Origin: Pseudomonadota bacterium
GTDB taxonomy: Bacteria; Pseudomonadota; Gammaproteobacteria; Xanthomonadales; Xanthomonadaceae
DNA: 38,937 bases
Assembly (NCBI GenBank): GCA_023430045.1
Contig: JAEZCF010000145.1
Coordinates: 1-38,937, forward strand
Direction of reading: 5' to 3'
This document shows positions 1-8,056 of this stretch, one piece after another. The notes below the pieces were generated by a model that was not told the origin of the DNA, ran no database searches, and worked only from the letters and a program-made list of their open reading frames with translations. How positions within the stretch are numbered: position 1 is the stretch's first letter; each line of letters starts with the position of its first letter. The translations under genes were made by a program, and so were the position numbers.

Positions 1-47
1 CCCATGGTCGGCTGGACATTTGGCAGCCGACCATGGGTCGGCTCTAC
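1..47 (-). repeat. GTAG-type palindrome (SMAG-like), with a second partial copy
   Basis: Positions 25-32 and 36-43 form a perfect 8-bp stem around a 4-base loop core (agccgacc / ggtcggct), followed by ctac at 44-47, which is GTAG on the minus strand. Positions 1-13 are the exact reverse complement of 25-37, so a second palindrome is cut by the window edge and the two lie head to head. This architecture matches the SMAG repeats of Stenotrophomonas. The TAG of the GTAG motif also serves as the stop codon of the adjacent EcsC-family gene. Confidence 0.8.
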
Positions 48-895
48 CGGCCCTTCGCAAGGCGCTGGTAGCACGCCTGCACCACGTCTTCGCCGTACTT
101 CATCTCCAGCCGCCGCACGATGAAATGACCGCGCGCCACGTCCTGGTAATAATCGGTGAACATCGTGTTCAGTGCCGCGCCCGTCGCGGCACCAACAATC
201 GGCACCGCCTGCGCGGCGAACTTTTCGGTCACCACCACGCCAAAGCGCGCAGCCACCTTTTCGGCCAGCTTGGCCAGCAGTTTTCCGGCTTCCTTCGGCG
301 CCACGCCCAGGGTGAGATTGCGGCCGGTGACCACCCGCCCGGCCAGCTCCGCGGAAAGATGCCGCATGACATCGGCAGTGAAGCCGCGCGCCAGGTAATA
401 CCCGGTCTCGCTGGCATCATCGCCCTTGGCGTTGCCACCCAGCGCGAATACTTCGAGGCAGGCCTGGCGGGTGCCCATGTCGGCCAGATCGAAGCCTTCG
501 CTGCGGGCAACGTCGGCCACCGCGCGCATCATGATGGTGGTGGAGACCGGAAGTTCCACCAGCAGTGCGGCAAAGCCGAAGGCGCCGCCGACCGCACCGG
601 TGGTGGCTGCCGCAAGCTTGTGCCAGCGCGTCGACGCTGCCTTGCCCGGTTGGTTGTCCATGCTCAGCAGTGCGCCCTGCACGGCCTTGTACAGTGCCGC
701 CTGCACCGCGCCGTGGATGTGGCTGGATACCGACGCCGGCAGCCGGCTGACGGCGAACTCCAGCGGCGTGCCGACCAGGTTGGCCATGCGCGCGGTGATG
801 GTGGGTGCTTCCAGCAACGTGACCGCACGCTGGAGATCGGCCCAGTCGGCCGGTTGGTGGGCGATGTCGCGAGGCAGGAGGATCGGCTCGTTCAT
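44..895 (-). CDS. EcsC family protein
   Basis: This 283-residue protein resembles the EcsC family, named after a Bacillus protein linked to an ABC transporter but of unknown biochemical role. The family pattern is visible as a helical, alanine-rich chain with a glycine-rich hydrophobic stretch around residues 95-125 (TTGAVGGAFGFAALLVELP) and a second one near 225-245 (VPIVGAATGAALNT). These are likely membrane-associating helices. There is no signal peptide. The ATG at 895 is the first in-frame start, and only a weak ribosome site precedes it. The stop codon TAG is contributed by a GTAG palindrome, so the end of the gene overlaps a repeat element. The gene lies downstream of orn on the same strand but is separated from it by a palindrome cluster, so co-transcription is doubtful. 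The family assignment is fairly sure; the function is unknown. Confidence 0.85.
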   Translation of the reverse strand: MNEPILLPRDIAHQPADWADLQRAVTLLEAPTITARMANLVGTPLEFAVSRLPASVSSHIHGAVQAALYKAVQGALLSMDNQPGKAASTRWHKLAAATTGAVGGAFGFAALLVELPVSTTIMMRAVADVARSEGFDLADMGTRQACLEVFALGGNAKGDDASETGYYLARGFTADVMRHLSAELAGRVVTGRNLTLGVAPKEAGKLLAKLAEKVAARFGVVVTEKFAAQAVPIVGAATGAALNTMFTDYYQDVARGHFIVRRLEMKYGEDVVQACYQRLAKGR

Positions 896-930
896 GCGGC
901 CGATTCTAGCGCAGCGTCTGTGGAAGCCAG

Positions 931-1128
931 GGCAGCGGGGCAGCGCCCCGCTCTACGACCGCCGTGCACGTGCTCCGGTGGGGCAGAGCCCCGCTCTACA
1001 ACAACCGCACGCGCCCCGGTTGTGCCGAGCCATGCTCGGCAATAATCCCGACAACGCCGAGCCATGTTCGGCAACCCTTTGACCAGGACGCGCCGTTCCC
1101 GCATCAGCCGACCATGGGTCGGCTCTAC
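931..1128 (-). repeat. Cluster of five short palindromes, three with GTAG ends
   Basis: The orn-EcsC intergenic region is packed with small hairpins. Those at 935-951 (gcggggc stems), 980-992 (ggggc stems) and 1106-1124 (agccgacc stems) are each followed by ctac on the plus strand, i.e. GTAG on the minus strand. Those at 1023-1041 (tgccgagc stems) and 1056-1072 (gccgagc with one mismatch) lack the GTAG end. At least three sequence subtypes occur side by side. This fits the SMAG repeat family of Stenotrophomonas. The array may act as a transcript-stabilising or terminating region between the two minus-strand genes; that role is inferred. Confidence 0.8.
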
Positions 1129-1133
1129 CCTTC

Positions 1134-1709
1134 TCAGCCCCCCGTCGCCAGGCCGGCCAAAGGACCCATGTACTGGCGGTAATGCCGCAGTTCGGCGATC
1201 GAATCGTGCACGTCGCTCAGCGCCGTATGCGCGCTGGTCTTACCTACCCCGGCCGCCACCAACGGCGCCCAGCGCCTGGCCAGTTCCTTGATGGTCGAAA
1301 CATCCAGGTTGCGGTAATGGAAATATTTTTCCAGCCGGGGCATCTGGCGGTGCAGGAAACGGCGGTCCTGACAGATCGAATTGCCGCACATCGGCGATGC
1401 GCCGGCGGCAATCCAGCCGGACAGGAAATTCACCGTCGCCGCCTCGGCCTGGCCCAGCGTCACCTCGCTGTCCACCACGCGCTGCCACAGGCCCGAGCGC
1501 CGGTGCTGGTTGCGGTTCCATTCGTCCATCGCTTCCAGCGCCTGCAGCGGATGGTGGATGGCGAATTCCGGCCCTTCGGCAAGCACGTTGAGCTGGGCAT
1601 CGGTGACCACGGTAGCGATCTCGATGATCGAATCGTTGTCGGTATCCAACCCGGTCATTTCCAGGTCGATCCAGATCAGTCGATCAGTGCCCGTGCTGGG
1701 TTCCGCCAT
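1134..1709 (-). CDS. orn: Oligoribonuclease (3'-5' exoribonuclease)
   Basis: Orn degrades 2-5 nt RNA fragments and linear dinucleotides such as pGpG from c-di-GMP turnover. It is a DEDDh-family exonuclease acting in the cytoplasm. From the chosen ATG at 1709 the protein has 191 residues. The ExoI motif WIDLEMTGLD gives D15 and E17, ExoII is in the NSICQDRRFL region, and ExoIII is HTALSDVHDSI with the catalytic His and Asp. The reading frame stays open upstream to 1766, but the start at 1709 gives a family-typical N-terminus and has GAGG about eight bases upstream. The gene follows tadA on the same strand with a gap of about 67 bp. Its presence is notable in a window that also carries two diguanylate cyclases, since Orn completes c-di-GMP breakdown. 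Confidence 0.97.
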   Translation of the reverse strand: MAEPSTGTDRLIWIDLEMTGLDTDNDSIIEIATVVTDAQLNVLAEGPEFAIHHPLQALEAMDEWNRNQHRRSGLWQRVVDSEVTLGQAEAATVNFLSGWIAAGASPMCGNSICQDRRFLHRQMPRLEKYFHYRNLDVSTIKELARRWAPLVAAGVGKTSAHTALSDVHDSIAELRHYRQYMGPLAGLATGG

Positions 1710-1776
1710 CGTATTGCCTCGCTGTGGGCGGGCTCGCGCCGCGCCATGGATTGATACGCCCATCATACCGCGCGCC

Positions 1777-2298
1777 TTACCCGGCGTCGGTATCCGGAGC
1801 CTCCAGCGCGAGCAGCGGACGGCCGCGCTTGGCGCGGAAATAATTGGTCAGCCGGGTGCTCGCCTCGCGCGCCAGCACCCCGCCGTGGATCTCCACCCGG
1901 TGGTTGTGGCGGGCATCGCCGAGCAGGTCGAAAACACTGCCACAGGCGCCGGTCTTGGGATCGCTGGCTGCATACACCAGCCGCGCCACGCGCGCATGGA
2001 CGATCGCCATAGCACACATCGCACAGGGCTCCAGCGTCACGTAAAGGGTGGCGCCGGTGAGCCGATGATTGGCGGTGGCCCTGCCCGCCCGGCGCATGGC
2101 GACGATCTCCGCATGGGCGCTGGGATCGTGCTCGGCGATGTTGAGGTTCCAGCCTTCGCCCAGCACCTGGCCCTCCGCGCCGACCAGTACCGCGCCCACC
2201 GGAATCTCGTCGAATTCCCGCTGCGCACGCTCGGCCAGCGCCAGCGCGTGGCGCATCCAGCGCTCGTCGGCATCGTGCACGGGCAGCCCATCAGTCAT
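1777..2298 (-). CDS. tadA: tRNA-specific adenosine deaminase
   Basis: TadA converts adenosine-34 of tRNA-Arg(ACG) to inosine, using an active-site zinc. The 173-residue protein shows the deaminase signature HAE (H62, E64) with PCAMC (C92, C95) for zinc binding and proton shuttling. The N-terminal helix DERWMRHALALAERA and the loop EIPVGAVLV are typical of the family. The frame is open to 2349, but the ATG at 2298 gives the family-standard N-terminus. This ATG overlaps the end of mntR by 8 bases (ATGACTGA), which implies translational coupling. The assignment is secure. Confidence 0.96.
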   Translation of the reverse strand: MTDGLPVHDADERWMRHALALAERAQREFDEIPVGAVLVGAEGQVLGEGWNLNIAEHDPSAHAEIVAMRRAGRATANHRLTGATLYVTLEPCAMCAMAIVHARVARLVYAASDPKTGACGSVFDLLGDARHNHRVEIHGGVLAREASTRLTNYFRAKRGRPLLALEAPDTDAG

Positions 2299-2746
2299 CG
2301 CCGGCCTCCCGCTGCAGGAACGCCTCGAAGGCGGCCAGGGTCGATTCACTCACATGGTGTTCGATGCCTTCGGCATCGCGTCGCGCCGAATCCGCATCCA
2401 CGCCCAGCGCAAGCAGGAAGCGCTCCACCGTCTGATGGCGCGCCCGGACTTCGCGGGCCAGCGCTTCGCCGGCCGGGGTCAGGAACACCCCGCGGTAGGG
2501 GCGCTGGATCGCCCAGCCCTCCTTCACCAGCCGCTTGAGCGCCTTGGCCACCGTCGGCTGGGCCACGCCGAGGCGACTGGCGATATCCACCTGGCGCGCT
2601 TCGCGGCCATCGGCGATCAGGTCGGCGATGAGCTCCACATAATCTTCCACCAGCTCCGAACGGCGCGCCTCACGCACCTGCGCGAACCCGTCCACGTGTA
2701 CCTGGGTATCCGGCAGGGTGGGTCTCGGGCGGGGCGTGTTCGGCAT
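2291..2746 (-). CDS. mntR: DtxR-family manganese-responsive regulator MntR
   Basis: MntR is a Mn(II)-dependent repressor of manganese import genes. The 151-residue product is close to the usual size. It has an N-terminal winged helix (about residues 25-95, including ARQVDIASRLGVAQPTVAKA as the recognition region) and a C-terminal dimerisation and metal-binding part (VERFLLALGVDADSARRDAEGIEHHVS) with the His/Glu ligands expected of the family. It lacks the SH3-like third domain of DtxR. The frame stays open to 2827, but the ATG at 2746 is preceded by GGAG at a suitable distance. The gene overlaps tadA and probably forms one transcript with it. No Mn transporter gene is in the window. Confidence 0.9.
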   Translation of the reverse strand: MPNTPRPRPTLPDTQVHVDGFAQVREARRSELVEDYVELIADLIADGREARQVDIASRLGVAQPTVAKALKRLVKEGWAIQRPYRGVFLTPAGEALAREVRARHQTVERFLLALGVDADSARRDAEGIEHHVSESTLAAFEAFLQREAGDD

Positions 2747-2847
2747 GCAGGCTCCAGCCGGCGGTTCAATGAGGAGGACGCATTGTACCCTCCCGCCCGG
2801 ATGGCACCGAGCCGTGTCAGGCAGCACGTCACCCGCCTGCCTGCGGT

Positions 2848-3987
2848 CTAACGCTTGTCCAGCAGGTAGAGAAACTCGGTGACGTGCGTGTCACGGTTGG
2901 CCAGGTTCCGGCTTCCACGGAAGGTGTTGTAGCGGGTATCCATCACGCTGACGTCGCCGAGTCTTTCCAGCGCGGACAGGAACCGCGCGTGCGGAATGAA
3001 TCCCTCCGAGTTGTACGAAATGAGCACGAAACAGGCCTTCACCGTGGCCACCGCATCGAACAGCGCGGTTTCGGCCTCACGGGCCCGGTTGTAGGCCGAA
3101 CGGTTCCAGTCGGCGGGAATGCCGGAGACCCGGCTGACCTGTGCCGGACGCCGGTAGTCACACAACAGGTTGAGCATGAAGTAGTTCGAGCCATACGGGT
3201 GTTCGTTGTAGGGCGGATCGAAATACGCCACGTCCACCGGTTCCAGTTCGCGCACCAGCACGTTGGCGTCACGCTGGTGCAGGTGGACATCGCAGGAAAA
3301 ACGGCTGGATACCGGCATCTTCACTTCGATGGGTTTCAGGATGCGCGGCAATGCGTTGCGCGCGGTTCCGCCGAACTGGCCGATACCTTCGCGGTTCTTG
3401 TGGAATCCCTTGAACACGCCGGACGTGTTGGCGTGCATGGAGGCCTGCGCCAGCACCGGCGCCAGCAGGAAGGGCCGCAGCGGCGCCGGCGATTCCTGCA
3501 GCACCTGGCAGAACGTATCCAGGAACATGGCATTGGCGCGCGTGTAGAACACCCGCTCGCCGCGCTGGATGTCGTTGTCGTCCCGGGGCGCATACAGATC
3601 GCACAGGAAGCCGGGCGCCAGATGGGCCGCCACCCGACGCCTCACGCGCTCCACTTCATCGGCAAGTGCCGCTTCGGTCACCGCGTCGGTATTGCGCTGA
3701 TAACACTGGTTGCCGACCAGGCTGTAGTGCTCCAGGTCATTGCAATGCAGCACGCGTGCATGCCGGCGGGCCAGCCGCGCCACCACGCCGGAACCGGAGA
3801 ACAGGTCGAGAAAATCGATGCGTGGCCTGCCAAGGCACGCCCTGGCATGCGCGATACCCGCGTCGATGAAGGGAAGCAGTGCGCGCTTGTTGCCGATATA
3901 GGTGATCAGCTGCGTGCGCAGATAGTCCTTGTCTTCCTCAAGCAACCGGCTTCCCCTTCCTGCCCATGACCTGGAATTCTGCACCAT
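2848..3987 (-). CDS. Orphan D12-class DNA adenine N6-methyltransferase
   Basis: This is a probable site-specific adenine methyltransferase using S-adenosylmethionine. Motif X is seen as ITYIGNKRALLPFI near the N-terminus, motif I (SAM binding) as FLDLFSGSG, and the catalytic motif IV as YFDPPYNEHPYGSNYF. This X-I-IV order is that of the alpha (Dam/D12) group. The start is uncertain: the frame is open to 4029, the ATG at 3987 lacks a clear ribosome site, and a TTG just before LLEEDKDYLRTQL (about 3946) is also possible. No restriction endonuclease is adjacent, so it may be a solitary epigenetic or anti-restriction methylase. It is transcribed away from the divergent gene at 4053. The target sequence cannot be inferred. 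Confidence 0.85.
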   Translation of the reverse strand: MVQNSRSWAGRGSRLLEEDKDYLRTQLITYIGNKRALLPFIDAGIAHARACLGRPRIDFLDLFSGSGVVARLARRHARVLHCNDLEHYSLVGNQCYQRNTDAVTEAALADEVERVRRRVAAHLAPGFLCDLYAPRDDNDIQRGERVFYTRANAMFLDTFCQVLQESPAPLRPFLLAPVLAQASMHANTSGVFKGFHKNREGIGQFGGTARNALPRILKPIEVKMPVSSRFSCDVHLHQRDANVLVRELEPVDVAYFDPPYNEHPYGSNYFMLNLLCDYRRPAQVSRVSGIPADWNRSAYNRAREAETALFDAVATVKACFVLISYNSEGFIPHARFLSALERLGDVSVMDTRYNTFRGSRNLANRDTHVTEFLYLLDKR

Positions 3988-4052
3988 GACGCCGTGCAAC
4001 GCGCACCCCGCCGATACTCGGCAGACCATTCCCTCCGCCGGAGCCCACCATC

Positions 4053-4733
4053 ATGCATATCCTGCTCACTGGCGCCACCGGCCTGCTCGGCCAGGGCGTC
4101 GCCGCCGCATGCCTGGAGGATTCCCGGGTTCGACAGCTGACCGTGCTGACACGCCGCCCCAGCGGCCTCACCGGTGACCGGGTAAACGAACACGTGCTGG
4201 CCGATTTCGCCCGCGCTGCCGATCTGCACGATGCCATGAAGGGAATCGACGCCTGTTTCTACTGCGCCGGAGCACCTCCGCTGGGCACTACAGAAACGGA
4301 ATACCGCCGGGTTACGCTGCAGCTGACGCTGGCTGTGGCCCGCGCGTACGCGGATGCCAATCCACAGGGACGCCTGCTGTATGTATCGGGCGCACGTTCG
4401 GATCCGCGCAGCCGGCTGATGCCGTTGCGGGTAAAGGGCGAGACGGAACGGGCGCTGCAGCAGCTGCCGATCATCACCGTGATGCTGAGACCGGGCGGGA
4501 TTCTGCCAGCGGACGATACGCGCAGCCCGCATCGGCTGCTGCGCATGTTGCACGGGATGATGCGACCGGTACAGGGGGCGGTGCTGAACGCGGCGCCAGC
4601 GCTGGCCACCACCAATGCCGCCATCGGCCGGGCAATGCTGACGCTGGCACGCATGCCGGCACCGCCGCGGGTGGTGGAATGCGGCGACATCAACCGGCTT
4701 GCCGCTGCCGGGAAACAGGGAGGCGCCCCATAG
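4053..4733 (+). CDS. NAD(P)-binding Rossmann protein (SDR/NmrA-like epimerase family)
   Basis: The 226-residue protein opens with the dinucleotide-binding motif MHILLTGATGLLGQG, a GxTGxxGxG pattern typical of atypical short-chain dehydrogenases that favour NAD(P)H. Further family signs are VNEHVLADFARAADLHDAMKGIDACFYCAG (the strand and acidic residue after the second beta unit) and RLLYVSGA. The classical YxxxK pair is not evident, which argues for an NmrA-like sensor or a divergent reductase. The ATG at 4053 has GGAG about ten bases upstream. The gene is divergent from the methyltransferase and followed by a 125-bp gap before the receptor gene. The substrate is unknown. Confidence 0.8.
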   Translation: MHILLTGATGLLGQGVAAACLEDSRVRQLTVLTRRPSGLTGDRVNEHVLADFARAADLHDAMKGIDACFYCAGAPPLGTTETEYRRVTLQLTLAVARAYADANPQGRLLYVSGARSDPRSRLMPLRVKGETERALQQLPIITVMLRPGGILPADDTRSPHRLLRMLHGMMRPVQGAVLNAAPALATTNAAIGRAMLTLARMPAPPRVVECGDINRLAAAGKQGGAP

Positions 4734-4776
4734 CGCCCTTCCCCGCCTGCTCATGCCCGCGCAGCGCATCGAAATG

Positions 4777-4801
4777 AATACGCGTCATTTGTCCGCGTAT
4801 T
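4777..4801. promoter_or_regulatory. Inverted repeat upstream of the TonB-dependent receptor gene
   Basis: A perfect 8-bp inverted repeat, aatacgcg (4777-4784) and cgcgtatt (4794-4801), is separated by 9 bases. It lies about 50-80 bp before the receptor start. Spacing and symmetry are those of an operator for a dimeric regulator. The cognate protein is not identifiable, and a short hairpin role cannot be excluded. Confidence 0.4.
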
Positions 4802-4858
4802 AACGACGTGTGAACGTTCCCGTGAACCTTTATTTCACCTACGTTCATGGGGATGCCA

Positions 4859-7800
4859 ATGACTTCGCGCCACCGCCTACGCCGCGCCGTACTTCCTTTC
4901 GCCCTGATCGGCGCGCTCAGCGCCACAGCACCGGCGTTCGCACAGTCCAATGCAACGGGCACCATCTACGGCCTCACCGGCGATCCGGACACCTCGGTGT
5001 TGGTTGAAAACGTGCAGACCGGCCTGGTGCGGACCCTGCGTCCAGATGCCGCCGGGCGGTACCGCGCCACCGCCCTGCCGGTGGGCCGTTACCGGGTATC
5101 GCTGCAGCGCGATGGCGCAACCATCGCCAGCCGCGATGATGTCAGCGTGCTGCTCGGCGGCGGCAGCGAGATTTCCTTCAGCAGCGGCGGCGCCGATACG
5201 CAGACACTGGACAGGGTGACCGTCACCGCCACCAGCGTGCCGCCGATCGACGTATCGCAGGTGGATTCGCGCCAGGTGTTCACCGCCGAACAGATCGAAA
5301 AGCTGGCCGTCGGCCGCGACGTCGCCGCGCTGGCCCTGCTCACCCCCGGCGCCGTTGGCGGCGATTCGCGCTACCAGGGCGCGCGTGGCTTTACCGATGT
5401 GGCGTCGTTCGGCGGCTCCTCCGCATCGGAAAATGCTTATTACATCAATGGTTACGCAGTGACCAATCCCTACACCGCGCTGGGCGCCACCACCCTGCCC
5501 TTCGGCGGCATATCGCAGTACCAGGCGATCACCGGCGGCTACAGCGCCGAGTTCGGGCGTGCCACCGGCGGCGTGGTCAACATCATCACCCAGCGCGGCA
5601 CCAACGACTGGAAATTCGGTGGCCAGGTGGTCTGGAACCCGGATGCCGGCCGCGCCAAGCGCGAAATCATCTACTACCCGGAGGGCACGTCCAGCCCGAA
5701 CGCCGGGCGCATCTACCAGGACCGCGAAAAGCACTACGAAAACGAGTCGGTCACCTACGCCGCCTATGCGGGTGGCCCGATCATCAAGGATCGACTGTTC
5801 TTCTACGCCGCTGGTGAAATCACCCGGCAGGATGTGCAGGGCCTGTCCGTCGGCACCTCGGGCTGGAGCACCGGCACCAACGGCCTGCAGGATTACGACT
5901 ACAAGATCCCGCGCTGGCTGGCCAAGCTGGACTGGCAGATCAACGATTACAACCTGCTGGAACTGACCGCCATTTCCGACGTCACCAAGGACAAGGAACG
6001 CTATACCCGCTACAACTTCACCACCGGCGAACGCGACCCCGACACCGTTTCCGGCTACGACTACGAAGACGGCGGCGAGCTGTACATCGGCAAGTACACT
6101 GGCTATCTGACCGATTCGCTCACGCTGACGGCGCTGTATGGCCGCCAGAAGCAGGACCACCTGGTCACACCGTTCGGCCTGAACCCGGATCCGAATGCCG
6201 TGTACGTGACCGACGGGCGCAACATCGCCGACGAACAGAAGTTCCGCAACAGCCAGCAGGCGTTTTCCAGCGTGGCCTGGAACGACCAGTACGACAAGAC
6301 CGATGGCTACCGCGTGGACCTGGAATGGCGGCTGGGCGACCATGACATCCGCTTCGGCCTGGATTCTCAGGATCTGGAGGTGAGGCGTGGTTCGGCAAGC
6401 ACGGGGCCGGGCTACTACTGGTCCTACAGCGGCGGCGTGGGCGCGGTGCCGGGCACGCCGATCGCCGGCGGCGCGGTGATTCCCGCCAGCGGCCAGTACG
6501 TCACCCGCGTTTCGTCGCGCACCGGTGGCACCTTCCGCGTGGAGCAGTCCGCGCAGTACATCGAAGACCGCTGGCAGGCCAGCGACAACGTGCTGCTGTC
6601 GCTGGGCCTGCGCAACGAGCAGTTCACCAACTACGACAGCACCGGTGCGGCCTACATCAAGCAGCGCCATCAGCTGGCACCGCGCCTGGGCGCCAGCTGG
6701 GATGTGTTCGGCGATGCATCGCTGAAGGTGTTCGCCAATGCCGGGCGCTACCACCTGGCGCTGCCCAATCGCACCGCCTACCGTCAGGCTGCGCCGTCGC
6801 TGGGCACCAGCGAATACTTTGCATTCACCGGTATCGACCCGGCCACCGGCGTGCCGCTGGGCCTGACGCCGCTCGGCAACGGCCCGTTCTCGCCCAACAA
6901 CGAATACGGCCAGGCCAAGGAGCCCAGCTCCATCGCGGCCAAGAACATCAAGGCGCATTACCAGGATGAATATGTGCTGGGCTTCGAGAAGCAGCTCTCC
7001 GACCGCTTCAGCGGCGGCGCACGCTTCATCTACCGCGACCTGAAAAGCGCCATCGAAGACTTCTGCGATTTCCGCCCGGGCGTGGCCTGGGCCGAGGCAA
7101 ACGGCGTGGATCCGTTCGTGCCCGGCGGTATCCAGGACAGTTTCTACAGCTGCCGCCTGTTCAACCCCGGCGAAAGCAATACCTTCGTGATCACCGACGA
7201 CAACGGCACGGTCACCACCGTACCCCTGACCGCTGCGCAGCTGGGCTTCCCCAAGCTCAAGCGCCGTTATCTGGGCGTGGACCTGTTCCTGGAACACAAG
7301 TTCGATGGCCAGTTCTACGGCAAGGTGGACTACACCTGGTCGCACAACTACGGCAACGCCGAGGGCCAGCTGAATTCGGACCTGGGCCAGGCCGACGTAT
7401 CGGCCACGCAGACCTTCGACTTCCCGGAGCTCACCCTGGGCTCCAGCGGCAACCTGCCCAACGACCGTCGTCATTACCTGAAGGCCTTCGGCTACTACCA
7501 GCTCACCCCGCAATGGCAGGTTTCGGCCACCTTCTCCGCCGCCTCCGGACGGCCGAAGAACAGGACCGGCCTGCTGCCTGACAGCGTGAGCGCCGACGAC
7601 CCGTACTTCTACGATTACATCTACTACAACGGGCCGTACTACTTCTTCGTGAACGGCGAACCATCGCCGCGCGGCAGCCACGGCAACCTGCCGTGGACCA
7701 CGAAGATCGACCTCGGGCTGACCTGGCGGCCGGCCTTCGCCGACGGCAAGCTGCAGGTGCGCGGCGATGTCTTCAACGTCCTGGATCGTCAGACCGTGCA

Positions 7801-7918
7801 GAACCAGCTGGACTACTACGAAAATCCCAGCATCGGCTCGATCTACGCGCAGGCCAACCGCGTGGTGAGCTACCAGGCGCCGCGTTCGTACCGGTTCCAG
7901 GTGCGTTACGACTTCTGA
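4859..7918 (+). CDS. TonB-dependent outer membrane receptor with N-terminal carboxypeptidase-regulatory-like domain (Oar-like)
   Basis: This outer membrane beta-barrel for active, TonB-driven uptake of an unknown ligand has 1019 residues. A signal peptide ends at APAFA-QS. A small beta-sandwich follows (about residues 30-100, GTIYGLTGDPDTSVLVENVQ), as in Oar/SusC-like receptors. The plug domain comes next (about 125-245, with QVFTAEQIEKLAVGRDVAAL and FGRATGGVVNIITQRGTN). A long 22-stranded-type barrel follows, ending in RFQVRYDF with the terminal Phe required for barrel assembly. In-frame ATGs occur at 4847, 4853 and 4859; the last is preferred because GGGGA lies just upstream and it gives a normal signal peptide. 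The receptor precedes the molybdenum hydroxylase operon on the same strand, with two hairpins in between, so functional linkage is possible but unproven. Confidence 0.92.
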   Translation: MTSRHRLRRAVLPFALIGALSATAPAFAQSNATGTIYGLTGDPDTSVLVENVQTGLVRTLRPDAAGRYRATALPVGRYRVSLQRDGATIASRDDVSVLLGGGSEISFSSGGADTQTLDRVTVTATSVPPIDVSQVDSRQVFTAEQIEKLAVGRDVAALALLTPGAVGGDSRYQGARGFTDVASFGGSSASENAYYINGYAVTNPYTALGATTLPFGGISQYQAITGGYSAEFGRATGGVVNIITQRGTNDWKFGGQVVWNPDAGRAKREIIYYPEGTSSPNAGRIYQDREKHYENESVTYAAYAGGPIIKDRLFFYAAGEITRQDVQGLSVGTSGWSTGTNGLQDYDYKIPRWLAKLDWQINDYNLLELTAISDVTKDKERYTRYNFTTGERDPDTVSGYDYEDGGELYIGKYTGYLTDSLTLTALYGRQKQDHLVTPFGLNPDPNAVYVTDGRNIADEQKFRNSQQAFSSVAWNDQYDKTDGYRVDLEWRLGDHDIRFGLDSQDLEVRRGSASTGPGYYWSYSGGVGAVPGTPIAGGAVIPASGQYVTRVSSRTGGTFRVEQSAQYIEDRWQASDNVLLSLGLRNEQFTNYDSTGAAYIKQRHQLAPRLGASWDVFGDASLKVFANAGRYHLALPNRTAYRQAAPSLGTSEYFAFTGIDPATGVPLGLTPLGNGPFSPNNEYGQAKEPSSIAAKNIKAHYQDEYVLGFEKQLSDRFSGGARFIYRDLKSAIEDFCDFRPGVAWAEANGVDPFVPGGIQDSFYSCRLFNPGESNTFVITDDNGTVTTVPLTAAQLGFPKLKRRYLGVDLFLEHKFDGQFYGKVDYTWSHNYGNAEGQLNSDLGQADVSATQTFDFPELTLGSSGNLPNDRRHYLKAFGYYQLTPQWQVSATFSAASGRPKNRTGLLPDSVSADDPYFYDYIYYNGPYYFFVNGEPSPRGSHGNLPWTTKIDLGLTWRPAFADGKLQVRGDVFNVLDRQTVQNQLDYYENPSIGSIYAQANRVVSYQAPRSYRFQVRYDF

Positions 7919-7927
7919 CGCAACGCC

Positions 7928-7987
7928 GGCGCCGCCCGTCGCGGGTGGCGCCTTCAACGCAGCCGGGCAGCCCTTGGGGCCGCCCGG
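7928..7987 (+). terminator. Two tandem hairpins after the receptor gene
   Basis: The first hairpin (7928-7952) has an 11-bp GC-rich stem starting ggcgcc with one G-T pair and a tcg loop. The second (7963-7987) has ccgggc/gcccgg and gccc/gggc stems with one mismatch. Neither is followed by a strong T-run, so they may slow or protect transcripts rather than act as classical intrinsic terminators. Confidence 0.45.
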
Positions 7988-8056
7988 TGTGCGCCTGCAC
8001 CCCGGCTAGACATCACATGGCGCAGTGTCAGGGCCTACGCCCTAGCCGGAACTGCC

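Noticed and set aside
4877..7957. A 1026-residue open frame on the minus strand opposite the receptor gene
   Set aside because: It is the antisense shadow of the high-G+C receptor gene, with no domain, no ribosome site and Val/Ala/Arg-rich composition.
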